A stretch of 64,000 nt of DNA from Lyngbya sp. PCC 8106 (GTDB lineage Bacteria > Cyanobacteriota > Cyanobacteriia > Cyanobacteriales > Microcoleaceae): contig NZ_AAVU01000011.1 in assembly GCF_000169095.1 (NCBI RefSeq), positions 62,001-126,000 of the forward strand. The letters are read 5' to 3'. Of the stretch, positions 43,021-52,000 are shown piece after piece. Positions within the stretch are counted from its first letter, which is position 1. Every line of letters begins with the position of its first letter. The position numbers and the translations under genes were made by a program. Under the pieces are notes generated by a model, which was not told the origin of the DNA, made no database searches, and was given only the letters and a program-made list of their open reading frames with translations.

Positions 43021-43297
43021 AATATTAAAAGGGAATTGACGGAATTAACCATAGTCTACCCTATTCGTTCGGGCAATAAAAGCTTACATTTGCTAAAATT
43101 TGTCTTCGGTCGATCAGACTTGCTAGGATTGATACAATTCCCACACCGACTTCTTCTCCGTCAGGGTTAGGTCAGTCCATAGAGGAGGATTGTGTATTTA
43201 TACGGTTTCGAGCGTACAATTCTCTCTATCTTCGGTATATCTGTCTCAACTGACTTAAAATTGATCTAATTCTTCCAAGCTGATTGCAACCTCACGG

Positions 43298-45013
43298 ATG
43301 TCTGTAAGCTCACCCACTCACAACTCTTCTGCTAGTAGCCCGACTCCAGTGGGGCTAAAACTGTCGTTATTCAATCGTCTTGGGATTCGGCAGAAAATTG
43401 GCTTGGGCTATGCTCTCGTGATTGGAATTGCCATGTTGGGTGCAATCACAAGCTTTGTCGTCGAAGGATACTACAAAGGAAAACTTAAAGAACAGTTTCC
43501 AGTCGATCAAGAAAAAGCACAAACTTTAACTCGGATCAATAATAATGTCTTTGAACTCAAATCAAACCAAGAAGAATTAGTGGGTTTAATTACTCAAACT
43601 TCATCTATTGCTGAAGATCTTTCAGAAATTCGTTCGGGTATTTTTGAAATTAACCGTCAACTTCAACAACTAAAGTTTATTCCCAAAACCCAAAATAGAG
43701 AAGTTCAAAATGACTATATAAAAATTCAAAATCTATCTCAACAATATACAGAAAATCTTCAAGTATATGCTCAAAATTTAGAAAAGATTTTGCAAACCAT
43801 AGAAAAAGGAAGAAGTGATCCCCGAACCCAACAATCTCTGCAAAACGCTTTAATTCAATTTAGTCAGAGTCCAGAAGCTCAAAACTTATATAATTTATCA
43901 GACGAATCAATCGCCCTCACCGTGAGTTTAGGAGATCGAGTCTCTCAAGGATTAAAAGCCAGTGAAAAAGCCGAACTTTTAGGCAACCAAATCCTCTTTT
44001 TTAGTCTATTAATATCCGCATTTCTCGGCTTAGTCTTAGCCGTTTATATCAGTTGGGTAATCGCGTATCCCATAGCAACAATGATCAAAGTAGCGAATCA
44101 AGTGGGTGAAGAATCAGATTTTGCTATCCAAATTCCTGTCACCACAGACGATGAAATCGGAGAACTCACCTACGCTTTAAATCATCTTATTCAAAGAGTC
44201 GCAGAATACACCGAGGAACTTGAAAAAGCAAAAGTTTTAGCCGAATCTGCTAACCGTTCTAAAAGTGTCTTTTTAGCAAATATGAGTCACGAACTTCGCA
44301 CCCCTCTCAACGCGATCATTGGTTATAGCGAAATGCTACATGATGAAGCCGATGATCTCGGCTGTCACGACTTTCTTCCTGACTTAGAAAAAATTCAAAC
44401 AGCCGGAAGACATCTACGAGATATGATCAGTGATATTCTTGACATTTCCAAAATTGAAGCAGGTCATGTTACCCTTTATTTAGAAGATTTTTCAGTCGAA
44501 AAACAGTTACTCAAAGATGTCATCACAACCACAAAACCCCTCGCCGAGAAAAATAGAAATACTGTTAAAATAGAAATTAAAAATGAGATTGGTCAGATGT
44601 ATGCTGATCTTCCAAAAGTAAGACAGATTCTGCTCAACTTACTCAGTAATGCGTGTAAATTTACTCAGGACGGTGTGATTACAATTGTCGTCAAAAGAGT
44701 TAAATCTAAACCCTCCTCAACGCGAAGAACTTTGTCTTCAGGAAGTCGTTTTGGCGGCAATCAAATGCAGCAATATCTGATCTTCAAAGTCATCGATACT
44801 GGAATCGGAATGAGTGACGAACAACAAAAACTCATTTTTAAAGCCTTTACTCAAGCCGATGCTTCTACAACTAAACGCTTTGGGGGAACAGGATTAGGAC
44901 TTGCCATTAGTCAGCGTTTATGCGAAATTCTCGGAGGTGGAATTACAGTAGAAAGTCAGGAGGGAAAAGGTTCAACCTTTATCGTTTGGCTTCCAGTTCA
45001 TGTCAAAATGTAA
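43298..45013 (+). CDS. membrane sensor histidine kinase
   Basis: 571 residues. TM1 lies at about 35-55 (GLGYALVIGIAMLGAITSFV), a ~170-residue helical periplasmic sensor follows, then TM2 at about 228-252 and a HAMP linker. HisKA has phospho-acceptor His331 (ANMSHELRTPLNAIIGYSEM), and HATPase_c has an N box (LLNLLSNACKFT), G1 (DTGIGMS), F box and G2 (GGTGLGLAIS). All catalytic boxes are intact. There is no fused receiver and no adjacent response regulator, so the partner is encoded elsewhere. The ligand is unknown. Confidence 0.93.
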   Translation: MSVSSPTHNSSASSPTPVGLKLSLFNRLGIRQKIGLGYALVIGIAMLGAITSFVVEGYYKGKLKEQFPVDQEKAQTLTRINNNVFELKSNQEELVGLITQTSSIAEDLSEIRSGIFEINRQLQQLKFIPKTQNREVQNDYIKIQNLSQQYTENLQVYAQNLEKILQTIEKGRSDPRTQQSLQNALIQFSQSPEAQNLYNLSDESIALTVSLGDRVSQGLKASEKAELLGNQILFFSLLISAFLGLVLAVYISWVIAYPIATMIKVANQVGEESDFAIQIPVTTDDEIGELTYALNHLIQRVAEYTEELEKAKVLAESANRSKSVFLANMSHELRTPLNAIIGYSEMLHDEADDLGCHDFLPDLEKIQTAGRHLRDMISDILDISKIEAGHVTLYLEDFSVEKQLLKDVITTTKPLAEKNRNTVKIEIKNEIGQMYADLPKVRQILLNLLSNACKFTQDGVITIVVKRVKSKPSSTRRTLSSGSRFGGNQMQQYLIFKVIDTGIGMSDEQQKLIFKAFTQADASTTKRFGGTGLGLAISQRLCEILGGGITVESQEGKGSTFIVWLPVHVKM

Positions 45014-45447
45014 ACTCATACAGGACAAATACTATCGTGGGATGATCAGACAAATTGTTCCAACATTTTACCCTCAATAGACGACTGCGGCTATCCGTAC
45101 CTAACAGGGGAGGAAGATTGTACAGAATGTTCATTCAAGGTAAGCTACAGTTTAATAGTCGTCAAGTGAGCAAATTTATGGGTCATTCATTTTGAATCTC
45201 TTGCCTCTCTGGGTTGAAAACTTTAAGTCAACATTTTAGCAGTAAATTAAGGATTGGATAGCTGAAGTTCACCTCTAGAAAATACCTCAATTAGAGTCTT
45301 TTAATTGTAGTTCCTTCTCGTGAACCGACTAAATACAATTCCATAAAATTTAACGTTATAGCCATTTGCGTAGCGTCTTCACCAGAGCAAGAGAAACATT
45401 CTTAAACCCATTTACTCGAGATATTCAAAACAAGGAGGATAAAATCA
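45014..45447. other. intergenic region upstream of clpB
   Basis: 434 bases holding the clpB promoter region. AAGGAGG about nine bases before the clpB ATG is a strong ribosome site. I looked for a CIRCE element (TTAGCACTC-N9-GAGTGCTAA) and did not find one. A GCGTAGCGTCTTC word at 45368 belongs to a dispersed repeat. There is no gene. Confidence 0.5.
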
Positions 45448-48069
45448 ATGCAACCCACAGATCCGAGTAAATTTACAGAAAAATCTTGGGAAGCTTTAGC
45501 CCAAACTCCAGAACTCGCCAAACAAGCTCAACAACAACAGCTTGAAAGCGAACATTTAATGAAATCCTTACTCGAACAAACAGGACTCGCGAGCAGCTTA
45601 TTCACAAAAGCAGGTGTCGATATTTCGGCGTTGCGAGAACGAGTTGATACTTTCATTAATCGTCAACCCCAAGTTAAAGGAAGCAGCACCAATATATATT
45701 TAGGTCGGAGTTTAGACCTTCTACTTGATAACGCTGAAGCCTATCGAAAAGAGTATAGTGATGAATATATTTCAATCGAACACTTACTTCTCGCCTACAC
45801 CAAAGATGATCGCTTTGGTAAATCCCTCTATCAAGAATTTAAACTCGATGAAGCCAAGCTCAAAAAAACAATTACTCAAGTCCGAGGAAACCAAAAAGTG
45901 ACCGACCAAAACCCCGAAGGAAAATATCAATCACTCGAAAAATATGGGCGAGATCTCACCGAAGCCGCCCGTCAAGGAAAACTCGATCCCGTAATTGGAC
46001 GAGATGATGAAATTCGTCGTACCATTCAAATTTTAAGCCGTCGAACTAAAAATAATCCCGTATTAATTGGAGAACCTGGAGTCGGAAAAACAGCGATCGC
46101 CGAAGGACTAGCCCAACGGATTGTTGCCGGAGATATACCCCAATCTCTCAAAGATCGTAAACTGATCGCATTAGATATGGGAGCCTTAATTGCCGGAGCA
46201 AAATTCCGAGGAGAATTTGAAGAACGTCTCAAAGCAGTCCTCAAAGAAGTCACCGAATCAGAAGGTAAAATAATCCTTTTTATTGATGAAATTCATACCG
46301 TTGTCGGGGCGGGTGCAACTCAAGGGGCAATGGATGCGGGTAACTTACTCAAACCCATGTTAGCCCGAGGAGAATTGCGTTGTATTGGGGCAACAACTTT
46401 AGATGAATATCGCAAATATATTGAAAAAGATGCCGCTTTAGAACGCCGCTTTCAACAGGTTTATATTGACCAGCCCAACGTTGTCGATACCATCTCCATT
46501 TTACGCGGTTTAAAAGAGCGCTACGAAGTCCATCACGGAGTCAAAATATCCGATAGTTCATTAGTTGCCGCTGCCACCCTTTCGACTCGGTATATTAGCG
46601 ATCGCTTCTTACCCGATAAAGCCATTGACTTAGTGGATGAAGCTGCTGCAAAATTAAAAATGGAGATCACTTCCAAACCCGAAGAACTCGATGAAATTGA
46701 CCGCAAAATTCTCCAACTGGAAATGGAACGGTTATCACTGCAAAAAGAAAGTGATCCGGCATCAATTGAACGATTAGAAAAAATAGAAAAAGATCTCGCC
46801 GATCTCAAAGAAGATCAACACGCCCTAAATGCTCAATGGGATGCAGAAAAAAGTGTGATTACTAATATTCAGTCGATTAAAGAAGAAATTGATCGGGTGA
46901 GTATTGAAGTCCAACAAGCCGAACGAAACTATGATCTCAACCGGGCGGCTGAGTTGAAATATGGTAAATTATCCGAGTTGCAAAAGCAGTTACAAGTCGC
47001 AGAAACCAAACTAGAAACCACTCAAACCAGTGGAAAAACCCTACTGCGAGAAGAAGTGACTGAAGCCGATATCGCCGAGATTATTTCTAAATGGACGGGA
47101 ATTCCGATTAGTAAATTGGTCGAGTCCGAAAAAGAAAAACTACTCAACCTCGACTCAGAACTTCATCAGCGAGTCGTTGGACAAGAAGAAGCCGTGACAG
47201 CCGTTGCAGAAGCCATTCAGCGATCGCGGGCGGGGTTAGGAGATCCCAAACGTCCTGTCGCCAGTTTCATCTTCCTCGGACCAACAGGAGTCGGGAAAAC
47301 AGAACTCGCCAAAGCCTTAGCCGCTTATTTGTTTGATACCGAAGAAGCAATGGTGCGGATTGATATGTCCGAGTATATGGAGAAACACGCCGTTTCTCGT
47401 TTAATTGGCGCCCCTCCCGGATATGTGGGATATGATGAAGGCGGTCAACTCACCGAAGCCATTCGTCGTCGTCCCTATGCGGTGATTTTGTTTGACGAAA
47501 TCGAGAAAGCGCACCCCGATGTCTTTAATGTGATGTTGCAAATTCTCGATGATGGTCGCGTTACCGATGCCCAAGGTCACACCGTTGATTTTAAAAATAG
47601 TGTGATTATTATGACCAGTAATATCGGATCTCAGTATATTCTCGATATTGTCGGAGATGATTCACGCTACGAAGAAATGCAAGGTCGAGTCATGGAGACA
47701 ATGCGGGCAAGTTTCCGGCCTGAGTTTCTCAATCGGATTGATGAGATTATTATCTTTCATGCGCTGCAACGTCAACAACTGCAAAAAATTGTTCAGCTTC
47801 AGATTCAACATTTGGTCGAACGGTTGGCTGAACGGAAGATGTCGTTGAAACTGACGGATGCTGCGGTTAGCTTTTTGGCAGATGTCGGGTTTGATCCGGT
47901 GTATGGTGCGCGTCCGTTAAAACGGGCTATTCAGCGAGAGTTAGAAACCCAGATTGCTAAGGGAATTTTGCGCGGTGAGTTTAATGATGGGGATACCATT
48001 TTTGTAGACGTTGAAAATGAACGGTTGACGTTTAAGCGGGTGCTTGTGGAGTTGGTGAAAGCGCAGTAG
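45448..48069 (+). CDS. clpB: ATP-dependent disaggregase ClpB
   Basis: Hexameric AAA+ chaperone that extracts proteins from aggregates with DnaK. The 873-residue product has all parts: a Clp_N double repeat (about 1-145), NBD1 with GEPGVGKTAIAEG and Walker B KIILFIDEIHTVVG, the ClpB-specific middle coiled coil (about 410-530; IDRKILQLEMERLSLQKESD), and NBD2 with GPTGVGKTELAKA, GYVGYDEGGQLTEAIRRRPY and the sensor-2 GARPLKRAIQRELE. A middle domain of this length separates it from ClpC and ClpA. Length is normal. No CIRCE was seen, so heat control would be by another route. Confidence 0.97.
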   Translation: MQPTDPSKFTEKSWEALAQTPELAKQAQQQQLESEHLMKSLLEQTGLASSLFTKAGVDISALRERVDTFINRQPQVKGSSTNIYLGRSLDLLLDNAEAYRKEYSDEYISIEHLLLAYTKDDRFGKSLYQEFKLDEAKLKKTITQVRGNQKVTDQNPEGKYQSLEKYGRDLTEAARQGKLDPVIGRDDEIRRTIQILSRRTKNNPVLIGEPGVGKTAIAEGLAQRIVAGDIPQSLKDRKLIALDMGALIAGAKFRGEFEERLKAVLKEVTESEGKIILFIDEIHTVVGAGATQGAMDAGNLLKPMLARGELRCIGATTLDEYRKYIEKDAALERRFQQVYIDQPNVVDTISILRGLKERYEVHHGVKISDSSLVAAATLSTRYISDRFLPDKAIDLVDEAAAKLKMEITSKPEELDEIDRKILQLEMERLSLQKESDPASIERLEKIEKDLADLKEDQHALNAQWDAEKSVITNIQSIKEEIDRVSIEVQQAERNYDLNRAAELKYGKLSELQKQLQVAETKLETTQTSGKTLLREEVTEADIAEIISKWTGIPISKLVESEKEKLLNLDSELHQRVVGQEEAVTAVAEAIQRSRAGLGDPKRPVASFIFLGPTGVGKTELAKALAAYLFDTEEAMVRIDMSEYMEKHAVSRLIGAPPGYVGYDEGGQLTEAIRRRPYAVILFDEIEKAHPDVFNVMLQILDDGRVTDAQGHTVDFKNSVIIMTSNIGSQYILDIVGDDSRYEEMQGRVMETMRASFRPEFLNRIDEIIIFHALQRQQLQKIVQLQIQHLVERLAERKMSLKLTDAAVSFLADVGFDPVYGARPLKRAIQRELETQIAKGILRGEFNDGDTIFVDVENERLTFKRVLVELVKAQ

Positions 48070-49007
48070 CTAGGTCTGAATTATCTTTATAAGATTTTGA
48101 TAGGGTGCGGTATGTCGTACCCTAACTCTTTAGGTAGAGAGAATGATAAAGTTATTTCTCAATCTTCTCAATTTTTCGAGATTAATCCCGATTTAATCAG
48201 AATCGTAAAAAGTTAACAAAATATTGCTGATTGTCATCTATCTATCAGTAGAAAAGCTATCCTCAATTTAGACGATACAACGTTTCTTCTCTACATTTAG
48301 ATAGATAAAAAATTTGAAAGTTTAGACCGTCTAAAAGCTGAATTTTGTCAAGATCAGAAATGACAGTTAATAAATTGTCATAAAAGGAAACACCGAGATA
48401 GACAAGTAGCAGTTATACCTATTAAGTGCTTACACTGAGAAAATTAGTGAAGTTCGTCTGAAGCCGAATGGTCATTAGGGTAGCATCGTGCAAATTGATG
48501 GTTTGAGTTTTAATACATCAGGGTTTTTCGGCAAACCTGAAGCATTACTGTGGAAGACAAGCAATACATTCCATTACAAAAAGACAATTGTGAGAATGGT
48601 CAATTTATCAACCTCAAGATAGAAGTTTTAAGCCACAAAAAGGTTTAAAAAGGATTAGGAGAGTTAAAAAAGCTTCTATCCCGGTCAAATTATTTCCCAT
48701 CTATATCAACAAATTTTGTACAACCTTCCCTCAATCTGCAAACTTTAGCAAAGCTAAGTTTCTCAATCTTGTCTAACAGGACTTGAGTTTTTCTATGACT
48801 AAAAACTTTAGTCGCTCAATTTTGGTTCCAATGTAATCAATTAAAACCCGAGTTTTTAACGGTAAACCCTAGCCTTTTTGAATTAGATTGATTCGTTCGA
48901 CCAATCCCTAATTAAAATCCCCAACCCGTTTCTCGAATATTAAACCTGAATCCTCCGATTTTTATCGGCGCGAGGATTATCTCGAATGTAGTTTTTTTAT
49001 CAAATTA
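48070..49007. other. long upstream region of first DUF4347 gene
   Basis: 938 non-coding bases. A short AGGGT...ACCCT hairpin at 48102-48123 may end clpB transcription. The conserved TGTCA/hairpin element lies at 48343-48449. The remainder is AT-rich without frames or known RNA. Regions of similar size precede the other two DUF4347 genes. Confidence 0.6.
48343..48449 (+). promoter_or_regulatory. conserved TGTCA-array / hairpin element, copy 1
   Basis: TGTCA-N10-TGACA-N10-TGTCA (48347-48380), whose right half is also a hairpin (ATGACAGTT...TGTCAT, 48360-48381). A second small hairpin, CACT...AGTG, follows at 48433-48449. The same order and spacing recur at 55061 and 62701. It lies 648 bases before the start codon. 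Confidence 0.65.
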
Positions 49008-52000
49008 ATGATGATGTTTTCTACTCCGACACATACCCAAACTTTCCCCTCTACTACCAATTCTCAGAACGTTATGAAAAAACCGGAACTTTCTCAAACT
49101 TCAATCAAAATGACTCAACTTGTCATTATCGACACCCAAGTAGAAGACGTAGAAAAGCTACTAAAAGGCGTTATCCCCAGCACAACAATCATTCTCCTCG
49201 ACTCTACAAAAGATGGAGTCCAACAAATCACTCAAACCCTGCAAAAATATACCAATCTCTCAGAAGTTCATCTGATTTCTCACGGTTCACCCGGCTGTTT
49301 ACAACTGGGTAATACTCAACTTAGCCTCGACACTCTCAACCTCTACGCCAACTCACTCCAAAGCTGGTCGGTAGACACCTTAATGCTGTATGGGTGTAAC
49401 GTCGCCGCAGGAGATGCAGGGATTGAATTTATAGACAAACTCCACCAATTCACAGGTGCTAAAATTGCCGCTTCTGCCAATAAAACCGGTTATTCAGGTT
49501 TAGGTGGAGACTGGAATTTAGAAGTCAAAACCGACAAATTTGAAGTCTCATCTCCTCTGACCTTAGAAGTCCGAGAAAATTACCGCTTTGCTTTCCCCAT
49601 ACCCATTGAAAATCTAACAGTTGAGAGAAGATTACCAAACGATGACGAAGGTGATATTAGCTATATCGCTCCCGATATTAGAACCACTGTTCCCGAAGGC
49701 ACAGAAATAGAATACAACTTCCAAGAAGGGGACGGCAATCTTCTTGAAGTCACCAGTTTTACCTCGGGACAAGATCAGTTTCTCGCCGGTGATGTTCTCA
49801 ACGACTTTGAGTTAAGGCGAACCGATAATGAAAACGTTCAAGGTAGACGACAACTACTGTGGTTTGAACGGGAAAGCCAAACAAGTGAAGAACTTAACCT
49901 TCGATCTCCTTTTCCTCGGACTTTTACAGAAGACCCCGATGATAGTCTGATGGAAGTCGCCTTGTTTGATGATATAATCAATCTCGGTACAGATAATATC
50001 TTTGCCAATACCAGTATCTTAGACGATCAAAATATCAACAACATTGAGCGAGTAGACTATATCTCCACCGATGGTTTACAAGCCCCCCAAGAAAACTTAA
50101 ATGAAGTCGGTTTTCTCATTTTAGAGCGAGGCGGAAACGATGCGTTTAAAATCTCACCGATATTAGATGTTAATGCTCAAGGTCTTCCGACTGAGTTTGG
50201 TGATTTAATAGAAATTGGAGCAGATGAATGGGGTGTTGATGAATCTATTACACTCGATACATCGGTTTTACGTTCAGATAATTATCCTGAAGAACAACTT
50301 CAACGAAGAATCAACGTTGATGGTCAAAATATCGGTGGAATTTATATCAGTTTTGAAGATCTCGGTATCGAAGCCAGTGAACAATTTAATGGATATGCGT
50401 TGTTTGCACCCGATGTAGACGAGACGACAAACTTAGTAGACTTTGAAAGCTTTCCAACAAATACACCAGAGCTACCAGACGTAGGGGCTGGAGGAGGATT
50501 AGACCTGATTGCAGGTGGAGTTGTTTATGGTCGGATTTTCATTAATATTAACGATGTCACCGTTACCGAAGGAGAACAAGCTCAATTTACCGTTAGTATC
50601 CCTTCTCCACTCGATACACCCCTCACCGTTAACTACAGCACCAGTGATACTGATTTAAATCCTAACGAACCCAATCAGCCGACAGCAACAGCCGGAGAAG
50701 ATTATACACCAATCACAGAAGGTTCCTTTACCATTCCAGCTGGAGAAACTGAAGTTACGGTTAATGTCGAGACATTAGCTGATAACGAAATCGAAGAAAA
50801 CGAACAGTTTCGGGTGATGCTTTCTGACCCCAGTCGAGGCTTCATCATTGACCGGGAAGGAATTGGGACGATTATTGATAATACCGAAGATACTCCACCT
50901 GTTACCGAACCGGACACGACAGACACACCCGCAGATACCAACGTCAGCCTCAATATTCTCGACAACGATACCGATGCTGTAGGTAATATTGACCCGACAA
51001 CAGTAGACCTCAACCCCAATACACCCGAACAAGAAACCACTCGCACAATTCCAGGACAAGGAACTTACACTGTAGATGATACAGGCGTTGTTACCTTCGA
51101 TCCTGAAGCCGAGTTTAGCGAAACCTCAACGATCAACTACACCGTACAAGATAACGCGGGTCAACCTTCCGAACCGACAGAAATTAGTGTGATCGTTGAA
51201 CCCCCAGCAAATCTTGCGCCTAATGCAGTCAATGACAGCGATACAACAGCCTTTGAAACCCCCGTTACCCTGAATGTTCTTGAAAATGATACCGACCCAG
51301 AAGGGGACTCATTAACGATTGTTGATATCCAACAAAACACCCCCAATGGCGGTACGGTGAGGATTGAGAATGGTCAGTTAGTCTATACTCCTGCTGATGG
51401 TTTCTCAGGAGAAGACGAATTTACCTATACTGTCAGTGACGGGGAAGACAGCGATAGGGCTACCGTTAGCGTGACTGTAGAACCCTCTACAAACGTACCC
51501 CCAACAACCGTTCCCGATCAAGGCGTCACAACTGAAGGTGAACCCGTTAGCCTGAATGTTCTCGAAAACGATACCGACTCAGAGGGGAATATTGACCCGA
51601 CAACCGTCGATCTCAACCCCGATACACCCGAACAAGAAACTACACGGGAAATTCCCGGCGTTGGAACTTATAGCGTAGATGACAATGGAGTTGTTACCTT
51701 TGAACCCGTACCTGGGTTTACCGGAGACTCCACCATTAACTACACCGTAGAGGATGAAGAAGGTCAACCTTCCGAACCCGCAGCCATTAATGTTACGGTT
51801 AATCCCCCTGCAAACGTACCCCCGACAACCGTTCCCGATCAAGGAGTCACAACCGCAGGTGAACCCGTTAGCCTGAATGTTCTTGAAAACGATACCGACT
51901 CAGAGGGGAATATTGACCCGACAACCGTCGATCTCAACCCCGATACACCCGAACAAGAAACTACACGGGAAGTTCCCGGCGTTGGAACCTATAGCGTAGA

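Noticed and set aside
45014..45447. Possible CIRCE heat-shock operator before clpB
   Set aside because: No TTAGCACTC/GAGTGCTAA pair found.
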